64,000 bases of DNA, taken from NCBI RefSeq assembly GCF_052161615.1, contig NZ_CP197417.1:434001-498000 (forward strand). Reading direction: 5' to 3'. A program made the translations under genes and the position numbers. Below are positions 24,664 to 33,733 of the stretch, in pieces. The stretch comes from Aeoliella sp052161615 (lineage in GTDB: Bacteria; Planctomycetota; Planctomycetia; Pirellulales; Lacipirellulaceae). Position 1 is the first letter of the stretch. Every line of letters begins with the position of its first letter. The notes under the pieces were generated by a model. The model was not told the origin of the DNA. It searched no databases and was given only the letters and a program-made list of their open reading frames with translations.

Positions 24664-26475
24664 CTAACGCGACTCCGCAGGCGCGGCTGCGGGGGCTGGC
24701 TCGATGACCGTGGGTTCCGCAGCCGGTTCGATCGCGCGGCCAGAGGCTGCCGCCACGGGATCGGGGAGCTGGGAATTCCGAAGCACGAACAGCACTTGCA
24801 CCGGTTGCTTCTCGCCGAGCGGTGCGTTGGCAACTTGACCCGCTATCTGTTGCTGAGGCGTCTGTGTGACGTAGCGATTGAGTTCCGCAAGCTGCTGCTT
24901 CTTGTCGGCGGAAGCGTACTCGCTCTTCGACAGCACCTTGCCATCCTTCGACTCCAGCATCGGCAAACGATACCCCTGCGCCGCCTCCTTGGGAGCCGTG
25001 TTGTAGAAGTACCAGTCTTCGGGCCGCGCGAGCCGCCGAGCCTGTGCCCGCTCGACGTAGTTCGCGCGTTGCTGAGTATCGTCGACGTCGCCGCCACGCG
25101 CTTGCTGTTGCATTTGCATCCGCGACTCCTCAGCAAGCTTCTCGGCGAACTCGTTGTCCGCTTGCCGACTGAGTGGCGCTGCCTCTTGCGCCGCTTGTTG
25201 CTCGTTTTGAGCAACCAGGGGAGCCGCCATCGAGCGCTGCATCGACAGCTGCTGCTGAATCGCGAGCTCGCTCACCGGTTCGATGGTAATCGACTGGAAG
25301 TTACTCGGATCCTGTTGCATGGCAGCCAGGCAGCCCGCGATTTGATCGGCGGTGGCGTCGACCAAGATCGTTTCGCCCTCGAGCGAGCGCTGGTTCGCGT
25401 CGGCGAGCGTGTCGGCCATGGGGGCGTCGTAGGTCTCCTCTTCGCCGCCGCGAGTGAGCGGTTCGCGACTTCGGAAGTCCCTTTCGGTGTCGGGCACTGC
25501 AAACCGGCTCGAAGCAATTTCCGGTGCTGGCGCCTCAGCGCCCCGCGCCACGGTCGGCGCGTTGTTGCTTTGGTAGTTGACCGAGTTGCGTAGCTCGATC
25601 TGCTGACGCACGGGTTCCGCCGCGGCGAGCCACGTGTCGGTTGTCTCGTCGACAACGATGCCGTTGCCCGTTAGCAGAGTGTTGATTTCTTTCTCGCGAA
25701 GCGACTCGGGTGGCACGTCGCACCACACGATCAGGTACGTGTTTTCGGCGGGCGCCACTGCTTCGGCCATCATGGTGTCCGCAGCGGGAGCTGGAACCTC
25801 CGCGGCCGGAGCTGGCGGGGCCTCGGCGACGCTGGCGAAATCCGCGGCCTCGGGCGTCGATTCGGGCGTCGGAGCCGCTGCCGTTGCCGGCGCGGGTGAC
25901 GACTCCATCGCGAGTGCATCAAGGCCTTCGCCTTCGGCGGCTTCACCACGCGTGGGTGCATCGAACGTCGAGCCGACCGTGGCATTGTCGGGCTTGGGTG
26001 CGTTCGCGGCGTCGGGAGCCGCCATGACGATCTCACCACCTCGCGCTGGAGCTTTCGCGAGCGGCGAGTTTTTGGCGACCATTTGGTCGGGCTCGCGGGG
26101 CACCATCATCATGATCGCCACGGCCGCGGCAATCGCCGCTGCCGACCACCACCATCCGCGCGACGAACGGCCAAACGGCAGCGAAGGCATCGCATCGCCG
26201 TGACCATTGGACTCGTGATGGGGAGTGGCAGGAGCCGTGTTGCCTCGAGCGTCGTCCAATCGCTCCGCTAACTTTGCCGTCCATTCGGCCGGCACCGACG
26301 CACGAGGCAACGCTTGCACCGCACTGGAAACGCCACGCAATTCTTCGACCAGCGCCCGCGCTTCCGGATCGCTCGCCAGCCACTCCTCGACGGCGCGCAA
26401 CTCGTCCGCCGTGAGTTCGCCATCGATATAGGCGCTCAGCAGCTCGTCGTCAGGTTGGATAGGAGAGTGGGACAC
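24664..26475 (-). CDS. Large membrane anti-sigma-like protein
   Basis: 603 residues from a GTG. The N-terminal anti-sigma-like helices (DDELLSAYIDGELTADELRA) lack zinc-binding Cys/His. A membrane helix is at about 108-126 (WWWSAAAIAAAVAIMMMVP). The outside portion begins with an Ala/Pro/Glu-rich linker (about 135-245), then a domain with TYLIVWCDVPPESLREKEIN and EIASSRFAVPDTERDFRSRE, and another Gln/Ala-rich stretch. It lies downstream of the ECF sigma gene on the same strand with a family-A repeat between them. It should hold that sigma factor at the membrane. It repeats the design of the pair at 6088-8479 although the extracytoplasmic parts differ. Confidence 0.72.
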   Translation of the reverse strand: MSHSPIQPDDELLSAYIDGELTADELRAVEEWLASDPEARALVEELRGVSSAVQALPRASVPAEWTAKLAERLDDARGNTAPATPHHESNGHGDAMPSLPFGRSSRGWWWSAAAIAAAVAIMMMVPREPDQMVAKNSPLAKAPARGGEIVMAAPDAANAPKPDNATVGSTFDAPTRGEAAEGEGLDALAMESSPAPATAAAPTPESTPEAADFASVAEAPPAPAAEVPAPAADTMMAEAVAPAENTYLIVWCDVPPESLREKEINTLLTGNGIVVDETTDTWLAAAEPVRQQIELRNSVNYQSNNAPTVARGAEAPAPEIASSRFAVPDTERDFRSREPLTRGGEEETYDAPMADTLADANQRSLEGETILVDATADQIAGCLAAMQQDPSNFQSITIEPVSELAIQQQLSMQRSMAAPLVAQNEQQAAQEAAPLSRQADNEFAEKLAEESRMQMQQQARGGDVDDTQQRANYVERAQARRLARPEDWYFYNTAPKEAAQGYRLPMLESKDGKVLSKSEYASADKKQQLAELNRYVTQTPQQQIAGQVANAPLGEKQPVQVLFVLRNSQLPDPVAAASGRAIEPAAEPTVIEPAPAAAPAESR

Positions 26476-26503
26476 AGGTGGGGATTCAGTCGTTGGAAAT
26501 AAG

Positions 26504-26530
26504 GCGAGCCGGGAGCGTAAGCGACCGGAG
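26504..26530. repeat. Family A repeat, single arm
   Basis: GCGAGCCGGGAGCGTAAGCG and CCGGAG form one arm, lying in the 72-base gap between the sigma gene and its anti-sigma gene. A single arm cannot form the long hairpin. Confidence 0.7.
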
Positions 26531-26547
26531 GATATGCAAGCGAGTTG

Positions 26548-27108
26548 CTAGTCCACCATCGTTGCTAGTTTCTCTTTCAAACAAGCACGTGCGCGAAACA
26601 GTCGGCTTCGCACGGTGCCTATGGGTATATCGAGTATTTCGGCAATTTGTTCGTAGTCGCAACCTTCCAATTCTCGCAGCACCACCACGTGGCGGTGTTC
26701 GTCGGCCAGTTCGGCGATGGCTGCTTGCACGCCGGCAACCCGCTCGGCCGTCTCCAGCGTTTGGCTAGGAGACTGGTCGAGCCCCGTCGGTTCCATTCCG
26801 CGAGTGCTATCGTCGTGGTCCATAATCGTCAGTGGCCGCCGCTTGCGTCCTTCGCTCATCGCCAGGTTGAACGCAATGCGGTACAGCCAAGTATAGAACG
26901 CGGCAGTTTCCTTGAACGAATCGAGCTTCACGTACGCTTGCACGAACGCGTCCTGCGCGATGTCGAGTGCATCGTCGTCCGAACCCATCAGGCGGGACAG
27001 GGTATTGTAGAGTCGATCCTGATAACGCAGCACCAACTCGTCAAACGCCCCGCGCTCCCCCTTCCGGGCTCGGGCAATGCAATCGGCGTCGGAGTGTTCG
27101 CTAGCCAA
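26548..27108 (-). CDS. ECF-type RNA polymerase sigma factor (SigE-like)
   Basis: 186 residues starting at TTG (27106-27108). Region 2: AFDELVLRYQDRLYNTLSRL, DALDIAQDAFVQAYVKLDSF, FYTWLYRIAFNLAMSEGRKR. Region 4: ADEHRHVVVLRELEGCDYEQ and ILDIPIGTVRSRLFRARACL. It is the RpoE/SigE-like group by these segments. The gene pairs with the downstream membrane anti-sigma gene (24664-26475). No nearby promoter shows a plain ECF consensus, so autoregulation cannot be claimed. Confidence 0.93.
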   Translation of the reverse strand: MASEHSDADCIARARKGERGAFDELVLRYQDRLYNTLSRLMGSDDDALDIAQDAFVQAYVKLDSFKETAAFYTWLYRIAFNLAMSEGRKRRPLTIMDHDDSTRGMEPTGLDQSPSQTLETAERVAGVQAAIAELADEHRHVVVLRELEGCDYEQIAEILDIPIGTVRSRLFRARACLKEKLATMVD

Positions 27109-27507
27109 GGTCCGTTACGTCCGATGTTCGAGTATTTGACGCTAGCCACGGGGGATAAGTTCCGCCCAACTGACTGCGGAAATGCGCGAAAAACCACGGG
27201 AGGTACCATTTTTCTCCCAATCTCGCCCGCAAGTCAAACCACCGCGAGCAAAACCGGCACCCCACGCGCGCAATTCCCCTACACCCGAGAGTACGCACGA
27301 GCCTCAATAAATGTTCCCACAACCACCGCCATCAAATTTGCCCCCAGGGCGGCGGTCGGCTCGTTCCTCGCCTCTCTTCCCCTGGGCTGACATGTGCGGC
27401 CCCTTCGGGGCAATTGCATGGAACAGCAATCCTGCAATCGTGTGACCGGTTGGCTTACAATCCACCTTGCTATTCCCCCTTCCGAATTCCGCCTTCCCCC
27501 CTTCCTC
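27109..27507. other. Divergent intergenic region, sigma gene to bioF
   Basis: About 400 bases with no gene. A small GGCCCC-TTC-GGGGC hairpin is near 27399-27411. An in-frame ATG at 27418 lies upstream of the chosen bioF start. No RNA family is recognised. Confidence 0.4.
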
Positions 27508-28704
27508 ATGCATTCTTCCCTCCACTGGCTAAAGGGCGCGCTCGCGCGACTCGACCTGCAGAGCCTCCGGCGGCGGCGGACGGTGCGCGAGTCGTGCCAG
27601 GCGGCCGAGGTGGCAATCGATGGCCAGCGGATGGTGAACTTCGGGGCTAACGACTACCTGGGCCTCGCCGCCGATCCGCGACTGGCCGAGGCTGCCGCGC
27701 GCGTGCTCGGGAGCGATGGCAGTGGTAGCGGGGCGAGTCCGATCGTGAGCGGTCGCAGCCGGGTGCATGCCGAACTCGAACGACGACTCGCCGAGTTCGA
27801 GCACACCGAGTCGGCGCTCGTGTTCCCTTCGGGCTTCGCGGCGAACGCGGGGATCATTCCAGCGCTCGTCGGCGAAGGGGACGCCGTGCTGTCCGACGCC
27901 GTGAACCATGCGAGCTTGATCGATGGCTGCCGGCTTTCAAAGGCCGAGCGATTCATTTATCCCCATTGCGATGTCGCGGCGCTTGAGCGACTACTAATTG
28001 AGACCTCGCACTGTCGCCGGCGGTTGATCGTCACCGATTCGCTGTTCAGCATGGATGGCGATGTCGCGCCACTGGTGGAGATTGGCCAGCTCGCCGATAG
28101 ATACAACGCCATGCTCTTGGTCGACGAAGCGCACGCCACAGGAGTGTGGGGGGCGGAGGGTAGGGGACTCGTCGAACACTTCTCCGCAACCGCGCCGCAA
28201 CTCGAACAACAAGCCACCATTCGCGTCGGCACGCTTAGTAAGGCGCTCGGTGCGTGTGGTGGGTTCGTGGTAGGACCGAATGAACTTATTGAGTGGCTAG
28301 CCAACTCCGCGCGAAGCTATGTCTTCAGCACGGCGGGCATGGCGGCTTCGGCTGCCGCGGCGATCGCGGCACTCGATATCGTCCGCGACGAACCCTTCCG
28401 CCGGACCGAACTACTCACGCACGCCGCGATGCTCCGCGAACAACTCGTCGAGCGCGGCTGGGACATTGCTGACTCGACGAGTCAGGTGATCCCCGTGGTA
28501 GTGGGGGACGCCGACAAAACGCTCGCCCTCGCTGGCAAGCTACGCGAGGCGGGTCTCTACGTCCCCGCGATCCGCCCGCCGACGGTCGCCGAGGACTCGT
28601 CGCGGCTACGGATCAGCCTGAGCTGGCTTCACACCGAGGAGCAGGTCGGGCGATTGGTCGAGGCGCTGGGGAAGAATCCGATTGGTCGCGGAGTGTCATC
28701 CTGA
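27508..28704 (+). CDS. bioF: 8-amino-7-oxononanoate synthase or related alpha-oxoamine synthase
   Basis: 398 residues from the ATG at 27508, which matches the family N-terminus (WLKGALARLDLQSLRRRRTV); earlier starts add an unrelated 38-residue leader. This PLP enzyme condenses pimeloyl-ACP/CoA with L-alanine in biotin synthesis. The conserved run is NDYLGLAADPRLAEAAARVL, GSGASPIVSGRSRVHAELER, DSLFSMDGDVAPL, VDEAHATGVWG and the PLP-lysine motif GTLSKALGACGGFV. No other biotin gene is adjacent, so a related synthase (Kbl- or SPT-like) cannot be excluded, though BioF fits best. Confidence 0.88.
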   Translation: MHSSLHWLKGALARLDLQSLRRRRTVRESCQAAEVAIDGQRMVNFGANDYLGLAADPRLAEAAARVLGSDGSGSGASPIVSGRSRVHAELERRLAEFEHTESALVFPSGFAANAGIIPALVGEGDAVLSDAVNHASLIDGCRLSKAERFIYPHCDVAALERLLIETSHCRRRLIVTDSLFSMDGDVAPLVEIGQLADRYNAMLLVDEAHATGVWGAEGRGLVEHFSATAPQLEQQATIRVGTLSKALGACGGFVVGPNELIEWLANSARSYVFSTAGMAASAAAAIAALDIVRDEPFRRTELLTHAAMLREQLVERGWDIADSTSQVIPVVVGDADKTLALAGKLREAGLYVPAIRPPTVAEDSSRLRISLSWLHTEEQVGRLVEALGKNPIGRGVSS

Positions 28705-29066
28705 TGGGGCTTTCCCCATCGTGTTATCCTGAAGGAGCCTAGGCGACTGAAGGATCTCGTTTGCCATTCTTCTCAGGCTTACTCAGGGACGAGATTCTTC
28801 GGTCGCTGGGGCTCCCTCAGAATGACTGGGACTGCGGCGCTCCTCGGGTACCATGGCCCAATTCTGCCGATTTTGCCGGCTCTCGGGCCCTAACTGCCGG
28901 CGGGGGCGGGATTTACGACCGTTGTACCCGGAGCGGTTTAGTTGACCCTCGCGGGCTGCGTATTTATGATCGATAGAGGCAAATTGCCCATTTTAAACGT
29001 TTGCCCCGTCCCGAAATCGTAGCTCCCGCCGCCGGCGTCGCCACTTTGCAGCAAGGTTCGTAGTCG
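28705..29066. repeat. Intergenic repeats (family E palindrome) and promoter region
   Basis: 28725-28760 and 28789-28826 are inverted copies of a repeat ending GAGATTCTTCGGTCGC and GCTCCCTCAGAATGAC. Another copy is at 39149-39186. Further right is a GCCGGC pair around a CGGGCCC core, then the sigma-70-like promoter annotated separately. No gene is visible in this 362-base gap. Confidence 0.75.
28942..28970 (+). promoter_or_regulatory. Sigma-70-type promoter for the membrane/coiled-coil gene
   Basis: TTGACC (28942-28947) and TATGAT (28965-28970) are spaced by exactly 17 bp. Transcription would start near 28977, giving a leader of about 90 bases before the ATG at 29067. Confidence 0.6.
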
Positions 29067-30287
29067 ATGATCTTTCTCACTGTATTGGGCCTGTTGCTGC
29101 TTGGCTCGTTCGTGGCCTGCTACTTCTGTTCGAAGTTCTGGCACTGGTCGCACGTGTTGTTGACCGAGACCGTGTTCCTGCTGAGCCTTGCGTTCCTGAT
29201 TCTCGCGGCCGAGGTGTTTCGCATTCGCGAAGTGTATGGCCCCGTCTACAACCAGAACGTCAAGACCATCGCGAATCTCGAACCCGAAGTCGAGGCCCTT
29301 GAGTTCGGTACCGAGAACCCCGGCATCATCGCCTCGCTCGAAGCCGACGAAGTCCCCGTCGTGATGGAGCGAACCGATAGCGAAGAGGACACACCGCGGA
29401 TGCGAAGCGTCCGCGACCTGCAGCACGAGCTCGGCATGGTCACACGTGCGCGGGGTCGGATGTGGCGTGATGTTGAAACGCAGGCGCTCGACGCTGGCAC
29501 ACTGACCGTCACGCTTCGCATTCCTGCCCCCAAGCCACATGGCATTGCCCAGGGCGCGATTATCTACGCTTTCGAACAAGGCGATCCCGTCGCCCAAGGC
29601 CAGCGCGGTCCGCAGTACGTTGGTGAGTTCCGTGTGACCAACGCCACCGAAGATACGATTCAAGTGCAGCCCTCGTCGCAGTTCGATCAGCGTTCAATCG
29701 AACGCCTGAAGGGAACACAGCCACCATGGGTGCTGTATGAGAACATGCCGATCGATCAGTACCCCGATGGCGTGTTGCAGATTCTCGCCGGGGCCACGGA
29801 GGAGCAACTCCGTCAGTGGCTCCCCGCCGATTCGGTGGACGACTACCTTCGTCATGGTCAGCCCGCGCAGCCCGGCGACGACGACTACCACCGCCGTGGC
29901 TTTAACGCGGACGGCGAGCTCTTGAAGCCCGATGCTTGGGACGCGACCACGCAGTTCAAGTTCTGGCGGAACCTGCGCGACTACAACCTGATCTTCCAGG
30001 AGATGTCGAAGCGGTACACGCAAATGGAAGCCGACCACAACGCCCTGGCCGAGGACAACAAGCAACTCGATAAGGCCCTGGTGAGCGCGAAGAAAGTGCA
30101 AGCCATCCGAGAGTCGGAGCAGACCGATCTGAAGGGCGACGCCGCCGGCACGGCCCGCGACCGCCAGGCGATCGACGCCCATCGGGCGCAGGTCGAGACC
30201 CAGCTCGCCAACGCCCGGGCCTTGCTCACCGACCTGTTGAAGCAGAACAGCGAGCTCGCCGCTGAATTGGGCTTCGAAACTCCGTAG
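29067..30287 (+). CDS. Membrane-anchored coiled-coil protein, function unknown
   Basis: 406 residues. Two hydrophobic helices start the protein (about 2-21, FLTVLGLLLLGSFVACYF, and 30-50). A largely polar region follows with a beta-rich part (about 130-225: DAGTLTVTLRIPAPKP, QGAIIYAFEQGDPVAQ, GPQYVGEFRVTNATEDTIQV). The C-terminal third (about 300-400) is heptad-rich (MEADHNALAEDNKQLDKALV and following), typical of a coiled coil. I recognise no named family. The promoter at 28942-28970 suits it. The gap to the rhomboid gene is 127 bases, same strand. Confidence 0.65.
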   Translation: MIFLTVLGLLLLGSFVACYFCSKFWHWSHVLLTETVFLLSLAFLILAAEVFRIREVYGPVYNQNVKTIANLEPEVEALEFGTENPGIIASLEADEVPVVMERTDSEEDTPRMRSVRDLQHELGMVTRARGRMWRDVETQALDAGTLTVTLRIPAPKPHGIAQGAIIYAFEQGDPVAQGQRGPQYVGEFRVTNATEDTIQVQPSSQFDQRSIERLKGTQPPWVLYENMPIDQYPDGVLQILAGATEEQLRQWLPADSVDDYLRHGQPAQPGDDDYHRRGFNADGELLKPDAWDATTQFKFWRNLRDYNLIFQEMSKRYTQMEADHNALAEDNKQLDKALVSAKKVQAIRESEQTDLKGDAAGTARDRQAIDAHRAQVETQLANARALLTDLLKQNSELAAELGFETP

Positions 30288-30414
30288 TTTTTTGGCCCCT
30301 AAGCCGCGCGGCTGCTCTTTATGCCGCGGGTGCCGTAAGATATGGTAGCACGCCACGACCAGCATTGGCCGTGGGCTCTGTGCGTGCTAGCAATCTTTCC
30401 ATGGCGACCTTTCG

Positions 30415-31299
30415 ATGGGCATCAACGACCGCGACTACGGACGATACGGCAACGGCGACCAGTACGGCTACAACGACCAGCCTGGGTTCCACTTCGGTGG
30501 CGTGCAGTCGATGACCGTGAAGATCATCCTCTTTACCGTGGCCGTCTACGTCGTGCAGCTTCTGGCGGGCCCTTGGTTCACTGAACTTTTTGCCAATCAC
30601 GCGGGCTGGTACCGCGAGCCGTGGCGTGTGTTCGAGTTGCTAACGGCGGGATTCCTGCATAGCGTCAACGATCTCAAGCACATCATCTTCAACATGCTGG
30701 TGCTGTTCTTCTTGGGCCGCTCCGTCGAGGAACGCTATGGTTCGCGCGAGTACCTTGCGATTTACCTAGTTGGAATCGTTTTCTCCTCGCTGGTATGGTG
30801 CTTGGCGGTTGTCATCGAATCGGGTGCTAGGTTCGATGGACTTGGGCCATCCTCTTTGGGTGCCTCGGGCGCAATTTCGGCGATCTTGTTGCTCTTCGTG
30901 ATTAACTTTCCCAACGTCACGTTGCTGGTGTTCGGCATCTTCCCTGCCAAGGCGTGGATCGTCGGAGCCGTGTTGATTGCTATGGACATCTTTGGTGCCA
31001 TGGGACGTAGCCCCGACGACAACGTTGCGTACGCGGCCCACCTTGGCGGCTTCCTGTTTGCATTCCTGTATTGGAAATCAGGCATCCGATTGACGTCCTA
31101 TCTGCCAAGCAAGATGCCGAGCTTCAAACGCAAGCCCCCGCTTCGAGTACATCGTCCGAGTGATAACGACCAGCGCAAAGAGGATCGACTCGATGAACTA
31201 CTGGGCAAAGTTGCCACGGGTGGGCAGGAAAGCCTCACCAGCAGCGAGAAACGCGAACTGCAGAAGCTGAGCAAGTACTACCAGGACAAAAGACGGTAG
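30415..31299 (+). CDS. Rhomboid-family intramembrane serine protease
   Basis: 294 residues with six or more membrane helices. The catalytic Ser151 is in LGASGAISA (GxSG motif) and the partner His209 in AYAAHLGGF (helix 6), so the dyad is intact. An N-terminal Gly/Tyr/Asp-rich tail (about 1-30) precedes the core. A soluble C-terminal extension of about 60 residues ends ESLTSSEKRELQKLSKYYQD, a short helical motif found on many planctomycete rhomboids. It cleaves membrane proteins within the bilayer; substrates are unknown. Confidence 0.93.
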   Translation: MGINDRDYGRYGNGDQYGYNDQPGFHFGGVQSMTVKIILFTVAVYVVQLLAGPWFTELFANHAGWYREPWRVFELLTAGFLHSVNDLKHIIFNMLVLFFLGRSVEERYGSREYLAIYLVGIVFSSLVWCLAVVIESGARFDGLGPSSLGASGAISAILLLFVINFPNVTLLVFGIFPAKAWIVGAVLIAMDIFGAMGRSPDDNVAYAAHLGGFLFAFLYWKSGIRLTSYLPSKMPSFKRKPPLRVHRPSDNDQRKEDRLDELLGKVATGGQESLTSSEKRELQKLSKYYQDKRR

Positions 31300-31365
31300 A
31301 GAATGACCAATGACGAATTCCCAATGACCAGTGGTGCGCCCTTCGAGATTCGCCGTTAAGATCTA

Positions 31366-31464
31366 GCCACAGATGCACACGGATCTTCACGGAGGATTGA
31401 TGGCGGTGAATCGAGTGTAATCCTAGTTTTCTGCATCCGTGTTTCATCGGTGTGGATCTGTGGC
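31366..31464. repeat. Inverted repeat between rhomboid and FGE-like genes
   Basis: GCCACAGATGCACACGGATC and following bases (31366-31393) are inverted at 31434-31464, which ends GTGGATCTGTGGCC. Some bases are shared with the outer arms of the element at 3598-3824. An adjacent direct repeat, ATGACCAATGACGAATTCCC with CAATGACCA, is at 31303-31330. Confidence 0.7.
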
Positions 31465-31499
31465 CAAAAAACGACTTGATCTATTGCTGAACGACGTCC

Positions 31500-31521
31500 G
31501 AGTTCTGGCGAATCCGACTAC
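31500..31521. repeat. Degenerate family-D repeat arm
   Basis: GAGTTCTGGCGAATCCGACT with AC matches one arm of the perfect repeat at 22047-22071 at about 18 of 22 positions. It lies seven bases upstream of the FGE-like start codon. Confidence 0.5.
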
Positions 31522-31527
31522 CATCCT

Positions 31528-32484
31528 ATGCAATCCCGCTTCTGGCAAATCGTCCTTGTGCTGCTCGTGGCACCTTTGCCGTTCGGGGTGTTCATGGCGG
31601 CCAAGTACGCGCTCTTGAGTTGGTACGCTTACATTCCACCTAGCGGCGTCGAGTTCACGAGTGAGTCGGGTCCGCCGCCGATTGCCGAGCGCGATGGGAT
31701 GGTTCGCATTCCCGCTGGCGCGGCGCTGGTGGGGAGTTCCACCAGCAGCCGAGGCGATCGTCAGCCCGCGCACGAAGTGGAACTCGACACGTTTTGGATT
31801 GATGCGAAACCGGTGACGAACGACGAGTTTGCGACGTTCGCCAAACAAACGAGCTACGTCACGACTGCCGAACAGCGCGGGTCGTCGCTGGTGTTCGATC
31901 GTGAGCGCCGCCAATGGCTCGAAGTCGATGGCGCGTCGTGGAAGTCGCCTGAGGGAACGCTCAGCACGCTGGCGGATCGCGGCGACCTCCCCGTGGTGCA
32001 CGTGAGTTGGGACGACGCCGTCGCGTACGCCACCTGGACGGGGAAGCGGCTTCCGACCGAGGCCGAGTATGAAGTGGCCGCTCGTGGTGGGTTGATCGAT
32101 AACGAGTACGCGTGGGGCAACGACATGGACTCCGAGCGCCGGGTGGCGAACTTCTGGCAGGGTCGGTTTCCGCAAGAAGACCGCGGGCTCGACGGCTTTC
32201 GAGGCCTCGCGCCGGTCGGTAGGTTCCCGCCGAATCGATTTGGACTGTACGACATGACTGGCAACGCGTGGTGCTGGTGCAGCGATTGGTACGCGGCGGA
32301 TTACTACTACGCGAGCCCACGTCGCAATCCGAAGGGACCCGACAACGGACGCGCGAGGGTGCTGCGTGGTGGCTCGTGGCTGAGCACCGGTGGTACGAAT
32401 AGCGAGCTCTCCGTGGCGGCTCGTGGCCACGCTCCGCCGCATCACACCGCGAGCAACGTGGGGTTTCGGTGCGTGACTGATTAA
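31528..32484 (+). CDS. Membrane-anchored FGE/SUMF1-like domain protein, probably non-catalytic
   Basis: 318 residues. An N-terminal helix (about 5-27) anchors a single formylglycine-generating-enzyme-sulfatase domain: VRIPAGAALVGSSTS, VTNDEFATFAKQTSYVTTAE, PVVHVSWDDAVAYATWTGKR, LPTEAEYEVAARGG, GLYDMTGNAWCWCSDWY and RVLRGGSWLSTGG, ending NVGFRC. Catalytic FGE has two cysteines in the stretch after GGS (pattern SxLCxxxYCxRxR). Here that stretch reads SWLSTGGTNSELSVAAR, with no cysteine. The fold is therefore kept but the copper-oxidase chemistry probably is not. Many planctomycete paralogues act as binding or signalling domains. A sulfatase is not adjacent. Confidence 0.85.
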   Translation: MQSRFWQIVLVLLVAPLPFGVFMAAKYALLSWYAYIPPSGVEFTSESGPPPIAERDGMVRIPAGAALVGSSTSSRGDRQPAHEVELDTFWIDAKPVTNDEFATFAKQTSYVTTAEQRGSSLVFDRERRQWLEVDGASWKSPEGTLSTLADRGDLPVVHVSWDDAVAYATWTGKRLPTEAEYEVAARGGLIDNEYAWGNDMDSERRVANFWQGRFPQEDRGLDGFRGLAPVGRFPPNRFGLYDMTGNAWCWCSDWYAADYYYASPRRNPKGPDNGRARVLRGGSWLSTGGTNSELSVAARGHAPPHHTASNVGFRCVTD

Positions 32485-32512
32485 GCGATTGGATTGAGCA
32501 CAATCCGCTCCA

Positions 32513-32538
32513 ATCGGGCTCTCCAGAGCACTCCCACA
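32513..32538. repeat. Family-B repeat, single arm
   Basis: ATCGGGCTCTCCAGAGCACT and CCCACA, after the FGE-like gene. Confidence 0.65.
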
Positions 32539-32700
32539 TAAGATAAGTTGGCGGAGCCCCCCCGCAATCTTGGTCATTGAGTAGTTGCTGCGGGCATCTC
32601 GGCTTGGCGTCGTGCGCCGACTGCTTATACTGGCACGTGCAGGCGTCCCGATTCCAGTCGCTCGCCAATCCACTCGCCGCGACGAACCCACGGGCCGATC

Positions 32701-33621
32701 ATGATCAATCATCCTTCGCAAACCATTGTCCTCGGCGGCGCTTCGGGCCTGATTGGCAAGGCGCTGATGGCAGCGCTCGAAAGCGATGGCCACACGGTGA
32801 AGCAGTTGGTGCGCCGTCCGGTGAAGCGTCCCGACCGCGAGATTTTCTGGGATCCCGCGCGAGGCGAGATCGACGCCGCGGCGCTCGAAGGCGTGGATGC
32901 CACGGTGCACCTTGGTGGTGTGGGCATCGCCGAACATCGCTGGACCCCCGAATTCAAGAAGCAGCTTCGCGACAGTCGGGTGCAGAGCACGCGGCTGCTG
33001 TGCCAGACGCTCGCCGAGTTGAGCAACAAGCCTCGCGTGCACGTCAATGCGTCGGCCATCGGTTACTACGGCGTGCGTGGCAACGAAGTGCTCACCGAAA
33101 CGTCCCCCGGTGGCACGGGCTTTCTCGCCGACTTGTGCCGCGACTGGGAAGCCGCGACGCAGCCCGCGTGGGAAGCCGGCATTCGTGTTTGTCAGATGCG
33201 CATCGGTGTGGTGCTGAGCACCGAAGGTGGAGCGCTCGCCAAGATGCTCACGCCGTTTCGTATTGGAGCAGGTGGCGTGCTCGGTACCGGCGAGCAGTAC
33301 ATGAGCTGGATTTCGCTAGTAGACGTGGTGGCCGCGATTCAGTTCACGCTCGACCACGATCCGCTCCACGGCGCGGTGAACGCAACCGCCCCCAAGCCGG
33401 TGACCAACCTGGATTTCACCAAAGCGTTGGGCGAAGCGGTGCATCGTCCAACGGTGATCAAGACACCCGCGTTCGCCGTTCGCATGCTTGCGGGGCGCGA
33501 GATGGCCGAAGAGATGCTGCTGGGTGGTGCGAAGATCCTTCCCGCGCGACTCGAGTCCGAAGGCTTTGTGTTTCGGTGCCCCGATATCCACACGGCACTG
33601 AAAGCGGAGCTTGGGGAGTAA
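32701..33621 (+). CDS. TIGR01777-type NAD-dependent epimerase/dehydratase
   Basis: 306 residues. The N-terminal dinucleotide fold starts IVLGGASGLIGKALMAAL. The middle contains EGVDATVHLGGVGIAEHRWT and SAIGYYGVRG, typical of the SDR39U1/YfcH group, then QMRIGVVLSTEGGALAKML, YMSWISLVDVVAAI and a DUF1731 C-terminal helix pair (FAVRMLAGREMAEEML, GAKILPARLESEGF). Its reaction is unknown; relatives bind NAD(P) and heme-pathway or cell-division roles have been proposed for some. It is convergent with the DUF4129 operon. Confidence 0.9.
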   Translation: MINHPSQTIVLGGASGLIGKALMAALESDGHTVKQLVRRPVKRPDREIFWDPARGEIDAAALEGVDATVHLGGVGIAEHRWTPEFKKQLRDSRVQSTRLLCQTLAELSNKPRVHVNASAIGYYGVRGNEVLTETSPGGTGFLADLCRDWEAATQPAWEAGIRVCQMRIGVVLSTEGGALAKMLTPFRIGAGGVLGTGEQYMSWISLVDVVAAIQFTLDHDPLHGAVNATAPKPVTNLDFTKALGEAVHRPTVIKTPAFAVRMLAGREMAEEMLLGGAKILPARLESEGFVFRCPDIHTALKAELGE

Positions 33622-33733
33622 ATTCTTTAACCTCCAAGCGAGCGGGGCCCGTTAGGGCCGTGGTGATCCAAACTCTTGAGGGGAGCTCTCCTCGTCGCAC
33701 GACAGTCGCCTCCTCTTATCATCGCTTTCATCG

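Noticed and set aside
27508..28704. A biotin operon
   Set aside because: Only a bioF-like gene is present; neighbours are a sigma factor and a coiled-coil membrane protein.
31444..33042. 532-codon minus-strand frame across the FGE-like and epimerase genes
   Set aside because: It overlaps two recognisable plus-strand genes and has the Arg-rich composition of antisense frames in GC-rich DNA.
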